A DNA stretch of 64,000 nucleotides from Bacillota bacterium (GTDB lineage: Bacteria > Bacillota > Bacilli > Paenibacillales > Paenibacillaceae). A model generated the notes under the pieces. It did no database searches. It saw nothing but the letters and a program-made list of their open reading frames with translations, and was not told the origin of the DNA. The stretch spans positions 13,370-77,369 of the forward strand of contig JAEWJS010000136.1 in the NCBI GenBank assembly GCA_023386495.1. Reading direction: 5' to 3'. Position 1 is the first letter of the stretch. Each line of letters starts with the position of its first letter. Shown here piece after piece: positions 52,123-61,828 of this stretch. Both the position numbers and the translations under genes were made by a program.

Positions 52123-52665
52123 ATGAGAACGATTCTGCAAGCGCACGAACGCCCGCACACGAACCGAACGGGATTGAAACGCCTTCGCCGGGAAGGCCGT
52201 CTGCCGGGCGTAATATTCGGAAGCGAACAAGACAATGCCATGATCCATCTGTCAGCCAAGGCATTCAAGCAATTCCTGAGGACTGGCGGTTCAGCCATGG
52301 TTGAGCTTCAATTGGAAGGCCGGGAGAACGTTCCTGTCCTGCTGGAGGGACTGCAGCGGGACCCGATGACGAAGGAGCCCATCCATGTCGACTTCCTGCA
52401 GGTCAGCGAGGATACAATCGTCCGCACCGGCGTGTCTGTCGAGTACGTCGGGACGGCACGGGGCACCCGGATCGGCGGCGTCGTCCAGATCCAGAGCGCG
52501 TCGATCGAGGTCAGATCGCTACCGGGCCGGGTTCCGCCGTCCCTCACCGTCGATATCAGCCATCTCGATCTCGGCGACACGCTGCTGGCCGGCGATCTTA
52601 AGCTTCCCGCAGGCGTTGAATTGGACTCCGCTTCCAATGAGCTGCTTGTCTCCATCACGAAGTAG
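52123..52665 (+). CDS. ctc: Ribosomal protein bL25 / general stress protein Ctc
   Basis: A 180-residue L25/TL5/Ctc protein: N-terminal 5S-rRNA-binding domain (HERPHTNRTGLKRLRREGRLPGVIFG) and a C-terminal beta domain from about 92 (DTIVRTGVSVEYVGTARG) that ends with LLVSITK, shorter than long-tail Ctc proteins. It binds 5S rRNA in the 50S subunit; in Bacillus it is stress-induced. The usual neighbours (prs, pth) are absent here. GGGAGAG precedes ATG 52123 at a slightly long distance. Confidence 0.92.
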   Translation: MRTILQAHERPHTNRTGLKRLRREGRLPGVIFGSEQDNAMIHLSAKAFKQFLRTGGSAMVELQLEGRENVPVLLEGLQRDPMTKEPIHVDFLQVSEDTIVRTGVSVEYVGTARGTRIGGVVQIQSASIEVRSLPGRVPPSLTVDISHLDLGDTLLAGDLKLPAGVELDSASNELLVSITK

Positions 52666-52709
52666 CTGCGGAATCACGATAGATCGCACTTATTAGATAC
52701 GGTTTACAC

Positions 52710-52751
52710 AAGGAACAACCTCGTCCGATGCGCCGGATGAGGTTGTTCCTT
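52710..52751. terminator. Bidirectional terminator between ctc and the GH43 gene
   Basis: Seventeen-base arms with a single G-T mismatch (AAGGAACAACCTC/GAGGTTGTTCCTT) around an eight-base loop. It ends both convergent genes. Confidence 0.9.
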
Positions 52752-52766
52752 TGTGTAGGTGCCGCT

Positions 52767-53921
52767 TCATTTGATCGTGACTCGGGCTGTCGCCTTGCTG
52801 CCGGCCGTATCGAGCTTCCATCCCGGCTCGCCGAAGTACGGCGTGCCGTCCGGCTTCCATAGCAGACGCTGCACGCGTGCATGGCGGTTCGGGTCGTACA
52901 GCGGCTCGCCCTCAATGTTCTTATACGGGCGAGCATGATAGACCAGCAGGTCGGCAGAACCGTCTTCATTGGACGTGAAGCTGTTATGCCCCGGACCATA
53001 CTGCGAAGAGGCTTCGCTGCTCTTGAATACCGGCTCCTTCGCCTTGGTCCACGAAGCCGGATCGAGCAGGTCGCTCGACTCGTCCGCCATCAGCAGCCCC
53101 ATGCAATAGCGGTCGTCCGTTCCGCTGGCCGAGTACGCAATGAAGACGCGCCCGTTGCGAATGAGGAAGGCCGCTCCTTCGTTGACGCGGTGCAACTGAA
53201 TCTCCCAATCGTACTCCGGCGCCGAGATCTTGACCGGCTCGGTCGCGATCGACCATGGCGTATCCATTCGCGCGATATAGAGGCAGGACTCCTCGAAGAT
53301 CTGAGCCCAGACCAAGTAGCGCTGTCCCCGATGCTCGAACGTTGTCGCGTCCAGCGAGAAGCTCTCGACCGGCATCCGAATTCTCCCCTTCTCGGTCCAT
53401 TGTCCCGAGATCGGGTCTTCGTCTGCGCATTCCAGCACGTACGGACGGATCGCCCACTTGTCCTCTGCCGTGCCCGCCGCAAAATGGATATACCATTTGC
53501 CTTCGATATAGTGAAGCTCCGGCGCCCAGATGTGATTGCCCATCTCGCCTGCTGCATGCTTCGTCCAGATGACCGTCTCATCCGCCTCCGACAGCCCTGC
53601 GATCGTACGGGACCGCCGCAGCACGAGCCTGTCGTACTCGGGCACGGAACCGGTAAAATAGTAATACCCGTCCGTATGCTTCAGCACATACGGATCAGCG
53701 CGGTTCGGCACGAGCGGATCCGGATAGTCGTCCCCGCGCAAGGTCCCTTCCACGACGAACGTGCCTGGCCGCTCGAGCAGCGACGGCTCAACCGCCTCCC
53801 ACTCCACCGGAAATGCCGTCGTCATGCCGCCCTCTACGGTCACCTCGACGTGCTTCGGCAGCTCCAGCGGCTCGCCAGCCGCCAAGCTGACCTCCCATTC
53901 GCGAACGTTCCCTATTCTCAT
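52767..53921 (-). CDS. Glycoside hydrolase GH43 with N-terminal Ig-like segment
   Basis: A 384-residue enzyme. Residues 7-62 (WEVSLAAGEPLELPKHVEVTVEGG, then ERPGTFVVEGTLRG) look like a bacterial Ig-like (Big_4) domain, normally found in secreted multidomain proteins, but there is no signal peptide here. The GH43 propeller follows with Asp76 (RADPYVL), Asp191 (SLDATTF) and Glu248 (NEGAAFL) as catalytic residues. An arabinosidase or xylosidase activity is likely. GGAGG lies 13 bases before ATG 53921, a long gap. The N-terminus may be the remnant of a longer secreted ancestor. Confidence 0.88.
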   Translation of the reverse strand: MRIGNVREWEVSLAAGEPLELPKHVEVTVEGGMTTAFPVEWEAVEPSLLERPGTFVVEGTLRGDDYPDPLVPNRADPYVLKHTDGYYYFTGSVPEYDRLVLRRSRTIAGLSEADETVIWTKHAAGEMGNHIWAPELHYIEGKWYIHFAAGTAEDKWAIRPYVLECADEDPISGQWTEKGRIRMPVESFSLDATTFEHRGQRYLVWAQIFEESCLYIARMDTPWSIATEPVKISAPEYDWEIQLHRVNEGAAFLIRNGRVFIAYSASGTDDRYCMGLLMADESSDLLDPASWTKAKEPVFKSSEASSQYGPGHNSFTSNEDGSADLLVYHARPYKNIEGEPLYDPNRHARVQRLLWKPDGTPYFGEPGWKLDTAGSKATARVTIK

Positions 53922-54051
53922 CGCAGCATCAAGCCTCCAATGTCATGTTCTATTAGCCTATCATAGCCTCTTGCGGCATGTTCTTCTACCGTAATGTTAG
54001 ACGCAGAATGGTATTATGTTGCTGTCAGAGTCAATCCGAATACTCGAGGAT

Positions 54052-54528
54052 CTAGCACAAGGCTGTTCCTAAGGTACGCAAGTCGGCAATGCCGCAGTAA
54101 TCAATTGCTGCATGGCGGCCTTCTGACTCCTCGCAGCATGATTCATTAACGCTCCGGCTAATCGCAATAACGGTCATTAGCGCGAGACGCCCGCCAGAAG
54201 AATCCCCCCACACCGTTATTCGATCCGGATCAAACCTATACTTCTCCGTGTGCTTAAGCATATAACGGATCGCGCGCTTCACAGCCTCAACGGCCGTCGG
54301 AGCATGAGCCGTTCCAATGTCTACATGGGCGATCACATAGCCCTTCCTCGCGATCTGCGAGACTCCGCGGTCGGCATCCTTCCACTCACTACGATTCCTG
54401 GCGGAGCCTTGTACATAGACGATTAAGGGGAACCGATACCTTCTTGCGAACGGCGGCATTGTAATATGAAGCTCATGTCGGATTTCCCCTTCAGTTATGT
54501 CTTTGACATTAGAGTGATAGGTACACAT
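54052..54528 (-). pseudogene. Truncated alpha/beta-hydrolase (esterase) fragment
   Basis: About 158 residues of an acetylesterase-like alpha/beta hydrolase. The start TYHSNVKDITEGEIRHELHI, FPLIVYVQGSA (oxyanion region) and the nucleophile elbow VWGDSSGGRLALM are intact, but the frame ends about 35 residues after the nucleophile, so the acid and His of the triad are missing. No continuation is seen in the other frames of the 130 bases that follow. It lies directly after the SLH-anchored GH30 gene, where a xylan or oligosaccharide esterase would fit. Inactive remnant is the best reading; the frame is open upstream to 54609. Confidence 0.65.
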
Positions 54529-54605
54529 ACACGCGCTGCAGCTCCTTCGTCCATGGATGCAAAGACCCAGTACCGATGAACGGTACCGGGCCAATGCTTG
54601 CCTCA

Positions 54606-57600
54606 TCAATATCTCGACAGGTAGTTAAAGATGATCTGTGCGGCTTCACCGCGGTTGGCTGACTTCATCGGATGAAGCTTGTTATCCGTGCCTCGTACGA
54701 CGTCGGCTTGAACAAGAACACGCACTTGCTCCCGCGCATAGTCGGATACCGAATCGCTGTCTTCATAACGATCCATGTCCGAATCCGTCGTTACTTCCGG
54801 GAGCCTCCCCGTGAATGCCAGAACGTTATACAGCATAACCATCATGTCTTGGCGGCTGACTGGCATCTCAGGATGGTAACGATTGTCTCCAGCTCCCGTT
54901 ATCAGACCGTATTTCTTGGCTGTTCCTACATACGGCGAATAGTAACGATCTCCTGCATCGTCGAAATTGTCCAGCGCTCCGAGCGATGGCTCGGGCTCAA
55001 TCTGAAAGGCTCTCATCAGCATGACTAGAAACTCCGCACGCGTTACCTCTTGGCGGTGCTCGAACCGTCCATCTCCGTTGCCGAGGACGATCTCTCTCGC
55101 CGCTAGGAACGTTACGGCGCGATGGTACCAATGCTGCTCCTGGACATCCTGGAAGGATACGAAGTTGGATGCGACCATGTACTTGGAAAAATGGTTCGTG
55201 GTAAAGGTCACGGTTCCCGAACCCTCGTCATAGCTTCCCATAACAGACTGAAGCTCGCCTGAGTCACGCAGGTAATACACGACTATTGCATCTCGATGAT
55301 GATCAGGTTCGATCTTGTAAGGCAAGTTCACCTTGATCTTACCTTTGCCAAAATTCGAGATCGTCCTGTTGCCTGCGTATATGTTAAACTCGTATACCGG
55401 CCGGTCTTTGACGACTTGCCTAAGGGCTTCCGGCAATTCCTGACTGGCGAGAGCTCTCGCTTCGAACAGAATCGATTCGCTAGGGGATTGCTTGATGATT
55501 TCCGCTAAGGCGATACTATCGATGGCCATGCTGGAGTTCGACGACTTGATCGTGATGCCGACTCCTTCCTTTGCGATCAGATTGGCACCGTCTCGCGCAA
55601 GCGTGAACCTTGTGCCGCTCTGCTCATTCGTATCACCCAAGTCGAATACGACCATCGACTCCTTGTTCTCCTCCATGTGTTGTAGTAGTTCTGTGAAGTC
55701 TGATCCCGTCACGTCGGCATGCACATACCCATTGACGACATCGGCGGCCGTCTTGACTTTCACTCTGATTTCGCCTGGCAATTGGTCTTGGATGTCAATA
55801 GTCAATGGATTGAGGGCCGAAGTTGCCGTTGTCGTCGACGTCGATGTCGACGGGTTCGCCGGCGGTTTGTCCGGCTCCGAGCCCTTTAACACGGTCAGTG
55901 ACGCCGCATCTGTCATTGCTTGATGCATCATGCCATCCTTCGTACTCGTCATGATGCACCGGTATAGATTGCCGTCCATTGTCGGTTTGACAGGCTTAAT
56001 GGTGAGCGTCGCGGCATTCGCTTCCGGCACGTTCACCCAGCTAACGCCGTCCCATACTTGCCATTGATAGGATACTGTCGTAGCCTCCGTCGTATGGACC
56101 TTCACTTCGAACACCGCAGTCTTCCCCGTCTTGACGGTCTGGTCCTGAATGCCCTCATAATAGCCGCCGATGATGAGCCCGTCCCGAACGTATTCCGAGA
56201 TCTGAGGATCAACGCTCGTCAACTGCCCCTTTAGGCTCTCGAATCTGGCCTCGTCATATTCATCCATTAAGATGACGTAACCTAGCCGCGATAGGTCCAT
56301 ATAGGTCGAACTCTTGGGATCTGCCCAATGCACGATCGTCTCCCTGCCGCTGCCCGTCTTATCGTCAGCCAATTGGACATCCACATTGATGACCTTCCCG
56401 TCATAAGGCTTGCCGAAGTTGAATGCGAGCTTCGCTTCGACGATATAGCCCGATCCGTCCTCCTTCGGCTTAGCAAGATACGAGACATTCTGCAAGTAGC
56501 TCTGCGAGCTTCCCCCGCCGTACTCGACTGGGGCATTAGCGGCATTGAACCGATACTGATAATCCGCTTGCGTATAATCTCTGTGCCGAATGCCGGTCTC
56601 GTTCAAGAAGAGCTCCAGATTATCCTTGTCCCATGATCCCGGATGGGGCGTGGAATCCGTGACGTCCGCGTAGGCATAGAGATAGCCGTCATCCCATGCC
56701 AGCCATGTTCTGGCCGTACCTTCTCCGTCAATGGTCTGTTCCTCTGCATCCACCAGCATATTGACGTTCAGCGGATCTGCCGTATATACGGCTGCATCAA
56801 AATCCCCGTCGATTGTCGGAGTGCCGTTAGGCGCATATACAGGCCCTCTAGGCGAGTACGTGTCCGGCGGATTGAAAAATTGCGGAATCGCCGGTGAAAT
56901 GATTTTCGGGTTACCCCCTGGGGTTCCTTTGACGACAACCGTCGCAATGCTCCCCGCCGGTAGATAGACGGTATTGCCTTCCGCCAGCGCGCCGATATTT
57001 TTCACTCGCTCATGCGGGTTGTCTGCCTCTTCCGAATACGAAGTGCGATAGACTTCGGAGCTCGCGATCTGATAGCCGTGCAGATCCAACTGGGCCGTTC
57101 GATTCTCCCCGCTTCCGTTAATCAGGACGGTTACGATTTCCTGCTCGTCAGGTGACTTATAAGCAGAGATTCGCAGGTCCAGCGCATCCGCATTCATATA
57201 CGAATCGATTCGTTTGTACCCATGCTTGATGAACTTCGAGTAATGGTTCATCGCGTAGTAACGATCCGTCACGAGATAGCCGTGGTAGTTCTCCCATTCG
57301 TGTTCGGTCCGATAAGGACTCTCGATCGAGATCACGCCGCTAGGGTGGTCCCATACCAGGTTCCATACCAGATAGGTATCGCCCTCTTCCTCTACAAGAA
57401 AGTTATGAATGACTTTGGCGGTTTCGATCGGATCGCTCGTGAAGAATTCCGTCTGCATCTTCGGCATGTCGGGGAACTTTTTATTGAATGCCCGTAAGTT
57501 GCCCACGAAGGTGTCGGCATCGTCCGCGGTCCCGCCGCTGTAGAGATGATGCGAGATGGCATCCAGCATGCCAAGGTCGATCACATCGGTATATTTGGTC

Positions 57601-59804
57601 GTGGCGCCGATTTCCGCCGAGAACGATTCCGGTCCGGTAATCTTGTAATCATGGCCGGGATATGCGGCTTGCAGCGCTTCGTACACGGCCGTCAGCGCCT
57701 TGTCGTAGCCGGCCATGGAAGCCGTCTCCGTCGGCGCAAATTCCATGCCTTCATAGCTAACTTCAATGTCCAGCTCATTCTGCAGCGTAATATAGTCCGG
57801 CTCCATGCCGGCGTCGCGGTAAGCCTTGACGGCGTCCACCCAATACTGGGCATACTCTTCGTACATGTATTCGCCGTCGTCGCCCCTCTTCAGCGTTGCC
57901 TTCCCTGTACCCGAGGTCTGGTCATTGCTCTTCAGATAGGCGGGCGGTGACCATGCGGCTATGATAAGCTGCAGTTCATCGGGATCGTCCAGATGCGCTC
58001 GTCCTTGCTCTACCAATTGATAAATTTCCAGCTCATCAAGCGGACGGTCGATTCCCCAGCGGCCGCCTTGTCCATCGTCATAGCCGTACAGATTGAACAA
58101 TCGGATGATATTAATCCCTGTCTGCTCGAACATGTAGTCATATAATTCGTCCCTGTATGGATGTTTCACTGCCATATCCGAATACCAGTGGAACGACGTG
58201 CCGAAGCCGTTGATCGTCTGATGTTCGTTATGCGTATTGACACCAACGATCGTAGGCGCCGGCAATTCGTCCGGAATCGGCAGCGGCGTCGGCACTTTAG
58301 GCTGCGGTACAGGCCTTGCCGCGACTTCCGTTACCTCCAGCAGGTCAACATAGAAATCGAAATTTGTCGGCTCGACGGCATTCCAGGACTGAATGTTCAT
58401 GACGTTGCCTGATGCCTTGGCTACGTAATAGGGGATCGCAAGCTTCGTCCAAGCACCGCTGGCCGCATTGGCAGATGCGAGGAACATGCCGTCTTGATTG
58501 AACTCCATCGACTGCGTCTGCCCGGAATTCTGATACACATAGGCTGAGATGCTGTAGCTCTTGCCTGGAACAAGGCTGGCATTCAAGTTGATTTCGGGAC
58601 CGTCATGCCGGCCGGCGCGATTCGTGACCTTCATGCTGTGCGCGTTCTGGTAGAATTGCTCCGTTGACTGCTCGAAGACTGCCCCATTCGCGGCTCGATT
58701 ATTGAAGTACGACAGGTCTGCCACGACTTCATAATCCAGTACCAAACCGTTCGCAGGATTGGCGCCGTCATCTCCAATCTCAACTAACCGAAAATCATCG
58801 ATATAGAAGGATTGATCGGCCGCGATCTGCGCCTTAATCGTGACGCCGATTCCCCAAGTATCGTCGAATACGATATTCTCGGTCGATAACGTGCCTTCGA
58901 GCTTCACCCAGCCATCTTGCGAAGAATTGATCGTACGCCAGCCTGCGATGGCTTCCTGCTTCCAGCCTTCGGTTTTATGATCGATCAGCCGTTCGAATGA
59001 CAACTGCCCGCCATCCGCTTGGTAGACCGAGACCGATACGCGATATTTTTTATCCGGCTGGACATACTTGTCTTTCAGCTTCAGCTGGACGCCTGCGTAC
59101 ATCCCGACATCGCTGACCTTCAAGCTCTGCTGTCCGCTGAACGCCTGCTCGGTAGAATACGCTAATGTGCTGTTGCCGCCGAAGGCTTCGAATTCGTTAT
59201 ACAGCTCGAAGCCCGTCTGATAGACGACGCCGGATACTTCCTCCAACCGAACATCGTCAATATAGAAGGACTGATCAGACGCGATCTGCGCTTTTACCGT
59301 AACGCCGACGTCCCATGTATCCTCGAACACGATGTTCTCCGTCGACAGCGTGCCTTCGAATCGGACCCAGCCGTCTTGCGAGGAGTTCACGGCGCGCCAC
59401 CCGGCGATCGCGTCTTGCTGCCAGCCGTTCGTCTTATGATCAATAAGCCGCTCGAGCGAGATTAGTCCGCCGTTCGCCTGATAGACTGACATGGACACCG
59501 TGTATAATTTACCTGGCTCGACATACTTGCCCTTCAGTCCCAGCTTAACGCCGGCGTACTGACCCACATTGCTGACCTTCAAGCTCTGCTGCCCGCTATG
59601 GGCTTGTTCCGTGGAATACGACAACGTGCTGGCACCGCCGAAGGCTTCGAATCCTCCGTTCGGCTCGAAGTCCGCGCGATAGACAGGACTGCTGTCTGAC
59701 ATCGCGTCGGCATACACTTGGTGAGCTGTCACAGCGGGAAATAGACTGAACAGCAGCGCGAGAATCATGATCGACGCCAGCGGCTTACGAATGGCTTGCC
59801 TCAT
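54606..59804 (-). CDS. S-layer-anchored multidomain GH30-type glycoside hydrolase
   Basis: A 1732-residue secreted enzyme. In order: signal peptide (1-33); two tandem, about three-quarters identical carbohydrate-binding-like modules (43-190, 197-343); a third module (355-492); a GH30-type (clan A) catalytic domain (about 515-960) with acid/base Glu677 in TLQNELDIE and nucleophile Glu786 in MQTEFFTSD; a CBM9-like module (about 995-1180); an Ig-like domain (1215-1308); a Ser/Thr linker; a region of unknown fold (1335-1540); and three SLH domains (about 1548-1732) for cell-wall attachment. It should cut xylan or a related beta-glycan outside the cell. It follows the permease genes and ends the operon. 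Confidence 0.92.
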   Translation of the reverse strand: MRQAIRKPLASIMILALLFSLFPAVTAHQVYADAMSDSSPVYRADFEPNGGFEAFGGASTLSYSTEQAHSGQQSLKVSNVGQYAGVKLGLKGKYVEPGKLYTVSMSVYQANGGLISLERLIDHKTNGWQQDAIAGWRAVNSSQDGWVRFEGTLSTENIVFEDTWDVGVTVKAQIASDQSFYIDDVRLEEVSGVVYQTGFELYNEFEAFGGNSTLAYSTEQAFSGQQSLKVSDVGMYAGVQLKLKDKYVQPDKKYRVSVSVYQADGGQLSFERLIDHKTEGWKQEAIAGWRTINSSQDGWVKLEGTLSTENIVFDDTWGIGVTIKAQIAADQSFYIDDFRLVEIGDDGANPANGLVLDYEVVADLSYFNNRAANGAVFEQSTEQFYQNAHSMKVTNRAGRHDGPEINLNASLVPGKSYSISAYVYQNSGQTQSMEFNQDGMFLASANAASGAWTKLAIPYYVAKASGNVMNIQSWNAVEPTNFDFYVDLLEVTEVAARPVPQPKVPTPLPIPDELPAPTIVGVNTHNEHQTINGFGTSFHWYSDMAVKHPYRDELYDYMFEQTGINIIRLFNLYGYDDGQGGRWGIDRPLDELEIYQLVEQGRAHLDDPDELQLIIAAWSPPAYLKSNDQTSGTGKATLKRGDDGEYMYEEYAQYWVDAVKAYRDAGMEPDYITLQNELDIEVSYEGMEFAPTETASMAGYDKALTAVYEALQAAYPGHDYKITGPESFSAEIGATTKYTDVIDLGMLDAISHHLYSGGTADDADTFVGNLRAFNKKFPDMPKMQTEFFTSDPIETAKVIHNFLVEEEGDTYLVWNLVWDHPSGVISIESPYRTEHEWENYHGYLVTDRYYAMNHYSKFIKHGYKRIDSYMNADALDLRISAYKSPDEQEIVTVLINGSGENRTAQLDLHGYQIASSEVYRTSYSEEADNPHERVKNIGALAEGNTVYLPAGSIATVVVKGTPGGNPKIISPAIPQFFNPPDTYSPRGPVYAPNGTPTIDGDFDAAVYTADPLNVNMLVDAEEQTIDGEGTARTWLAWDDGYLYAYADVTDSTPHPGSWDKDNLELFLNETGIRHRDYTQADYQYRFNAANAPVEYGGGSSQSYLQNVSYLAKPKEDGSGYIVEAKLAFNFGKPYDGKVINVDVQLADDKTGSGRETIVHWADPKSSTYMDLSRLGYVILMDEYDEARFESLKGQLTSVDPQISEYVRDGLIIGGYYEGIQDQTVKTGKTAVFEVKVHTTEATTVSYQWQVWDGVSWVNVPEANAATLTIKPVKPTMDGNLYRCIMTSTKDGMMHQAMTDAASLTVLKGSEPDKPPANPSTSTSTTTATSALNPLTIDIQDQLPGEIRVKVKTAADVVNGYVHADVTGSDFTELLQHMEENKESMVVFDLGDTNEQSGTRFTLARDGANLIAKEGVGITIKSSNSSMAIDSIALAEIIKQSPSESILFEARALASQELPEALRQVVKDRPVYEFNIYAGNRTISNFGKGKIKVNLPYKIEPDHHRDAIVVYYLRDSGELQSVMGSYDEGSGTVTFTTNHFSKYMVASNFVSFQDVQEQHWYHRAVTFLAAREIVLGNGDGRFEHRQEVTRAEFLVMLMRAFQIEPEPSLGALDNFDDAGDRYYSPYVGTAKKYGLITGAGDNRYHPEMPVSRQDMMVMLYNVLAFTGRLPEVTTDSDMDRYEDSDSVSDYAREQVRVLVQADVVRGTDNKLHPMKSANRGEAAQIIFNYLSRY
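58776..59678 (-). repeat. Tandem duplication of a binding module within the GH30 gene
   Basis: Two adjacent units of about 450 bases encode nearly matching modules (shared stretches LIDHKT, SSQDGW, GTLSTENIVF, DQSFYIDD). The third module downstream is much more diverged, so the duplication of the first two is the more recent. Confidence 0.8.
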
Positions 59805-59836
59805 CTCTAATCATCCCTCCTGATATGGATACTACG

Positions 59837-60745
59837 TTATTCCTTCATGCTCCCGAGCTGCATCCCATGGACAAAATGCCGCTGCAGGAACGGGTAAATG
59901 AGCAGAATCGGCACAGCGGCGACAATCGTAATGGCAGCCCGGATCGAGAGCGGCGTCACGACAATTCGTTCGGCCGCGGCACCGGAGGCATTGTATACCG
60001 AGGCAGCGCTGGCATTGCTCTGCATCGTCGATGACAATAATCGCATCAATTCGAACTGCATCGTGCTGAGGTCTGGATTCGAAGAGTTGAACAAGAACGT
60101 ATCGAACCACGAATTCCACTGTCCCACGGCAACGAACAATGCCACTGTGGCCAGCACGGGTCGGCACAGCGGGAGAATAATGCGCATGAACGTGGCGAAC
60201 TCGCTCGCGCCGTCGATCTTGGCCGATTCAATCAACCCTTCCGGCAGTGTCTGAATGTACGTGCGAATGACCAGCATATTGAAGGCGCTGACCAGCCCTG
60301 GAATGATGTACACGAGGAAGGTGTTAAGCAGGTTCAGGTCTTTAATGAGAAAATAATACGGAATGAGCCCTGCGTTGAAATAGAGCGTCAAGACGACGAT
60401 TAACGTGATCGGCCGGCGCAAGGAATACTCTTTGCGGCTTAACGTATAAGCCAGCATGGAGGCTAAGAACAAGCCCGTGAACGTCGCGATGACCGTCCTG
60501 GCGACGGAAATCCAGAAGGCTTGCAGCAGCGCCCCGGATGCGAAGATCGATTGGTAGTTCTGCAGCGTCCACTCACGCGGCCACAGGTAGATGCCGCCGC
60601 GCATCGTGTCGTTGCCCGTATTGAACGACACGGCGAGCGTGTTCCACATCGGATAGAGCGTGACGATCGCGATCCCGATCAGAATGACAGCATTAATCGT
60701 ATGGAATACGGCCGGCTCAAGTTTGAACGTTTTGGAATTCATCAT
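59837..60745 (-). CDS. Carbohydrate ABC transporter permease (YtcP/LplC-like)
   Basis: A 302-residue inner-membrane permease of the CUT1 family with six hydrophobic segments and the EAA loop IESAKIDGASEFATFMRIILPLCRP (ATPase contact) near 195. It pairs with the upstream permease (60755-61717), nine bases away, to import oligosaccharides. As in many Paenibacillus systems no ATPase is encoded in the operon; a shared MsmX-type ATPase elsewhere is expected. Confidence 0.93.
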   Translation of the reverse strand: MMNSKTFKLEPAVFHTINAVILIGIAIVTLYPMWNTLAVSFNTGNDTMRGGIYLWPREWTLQNYQSIFASGALLQAFWISVARTVIATFTGLFLASMLAYTLSRKEYSLRRPITLIVVLTLYFNAGLIPYYFLIKDLNLLNTFLVYIIPGLVSAFNMLVIRTYIQTLPEGLIESAKIDGASEFATFMRIILPLCRPVLATVALFVAVGQWNSWFDTFLFNSSNPDLSTMQFELMRLLSSTMQSNASAASVYNASGAAAERIVVTPLSIRAAITIVAAVPILLIYPFLQRHFVHGMQLGSMKE

Positions 60746-60754
60746 TTTCCCTCC

Positions 60755-61717
60755 CTATACCAGTCGCTCTTGGCCGAATCGTTTCGCAATGTTGTTCGCG
60801 ATCAGGATAAGCGTGACGCTGACTATGGTCTTGAATATGCCTGCTGCTGTCGCAAGCGAATAATTGCCTTGTTGAATGCCGTATTTCAGCACGAAGATGT
60901 CGATCGTCTGCGACCAATCTTGGACGACACCGTTGCCAAGCAGGAACTGCACTTCGAAGCCCGCTTCCAAGATCCAGCCGATATTCAAGATCATGAGAAT
61001 CGTAATGATCGGCCGTATGCCCGGCAGCGTAATATGCCACATCTTGCGGTAGCGGCTCGCTCCGTCCATGTCCGCCGCTTCATACAGGGCGGGATTGATC
61101 GAGCTCATCGCGGCCAGATAGATGATCGTGTTCCAGCCCATCTCCTTCCAGACGCCCGATGCGCCGACGATCCCCCAGAAGTACTCGGGTATGCTGAGCC
61201 ACATGATCGGCTCGTCGATGAAGCCGAGCTTCATGAACAAGATGTTCACGATCCCGCCGTCCGCCGACAGCGAAGTCGCGACGATCCCGGTCACGATGAT
61301 CCAGGATAGGAAATGCGGCATGTATGAGATCGTCTGGATCGATCGCTTGAACAGCTTGACCTTCACTTCGTTCAAGAGCAGCGCGAACGTGATGGAAGTT
61401 ACGAAGCCGAGGATCAGATTGATCATGCTCATGCCGAGCGTGTTGCGAAGGGCGAGCAGGAATGCCTCATCCCTGAACAGGAACGTGAAATGCTTGAAGC
61501 CTACCCAGCTCTGTTCGGCGAAAGTCAGATACGGCTTAAAGTCCTGGAAGGCGATCGACCAGCCCCAGATCGGATAATAAGAGAATAAAAGAATATAGCC
61601 CACGATCGGAATCGACATGAGCATAAGCTGCCACTGACTGCCAAGCCTCCGGAGTCGAGACGTTCCGGTCGGCTGCGTCCATTTCGGAATTTCCAGTGCT
61701 TTTTCGGTCTGCGCCAT
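60755..61717 (-). CDS. Carbohydrate ABC transporter permease (LplB-like)
   Basis: A 320-residue membrane permease with six segments (first at about 33-53, VGYILLFSYYPIWGWSIAFQD typical of LplB) and the EAA loop YEAADMDGASRYRKMWHITLPGI near 220. AGGAGGG precedes ATG 61717. It forms the heterodimeric channel with the downstream permease. A hairpin between this gene and the binding-protein gene probably lowers permease expression relative to binding protein. Confidence 0.93.
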   Translation of the reverse strand: MAQTEKALEIPKWTQPTGTSRLRRLGSQWQLMLMSIPIVGYILLFSYYPIWGWSIAFQDFKPYLTFAEQSWVGFKHFTFLFRDEAFLLALRNTLGMSMINLILGFVTSITFALLLNEVKVKLFKRSIQTISYMPHFLSWIIVTGIVATSLSADGGIVNILFMKLGFIDEPIMWLSIPEYFWGIVGASGVWKEMGWNTIIYLAAMSSINPALYEAADMDGASRYRKMWHITLPGIRPIITILMILNIGWILEAGFEVQFLLGNGVVQDWSQTIDIFVLKYGIQQGNYSLATAAGIFKTIVSVTLILIANNIAKRFGQERLV

Positions 61718-61779
61718 GCTGTCATCCCTCCTAACCAATATCCAAATGGATGGTGAACCTCTATCTATCTACAAAGAAA

Positions 61780-61801
61780 GGCATGAGGCGAACCTCATGC
61801 C
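61780..61801 (-). terminator. Intra-operon hairpin between binding protein and permease genes
   Basis: Nine-base arms GGCATGAGG/CCTCATGCC with a TTCG loop, followed on the minus strand by TTTCTTTGT. It is a partial terminator within the transporter operon, 28 bases after the binding-protein stop. Confidence 0.75.
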
Positions 61802-61828
61802 TTCCCCGGTTCCTGCTTCCTATGCTCG

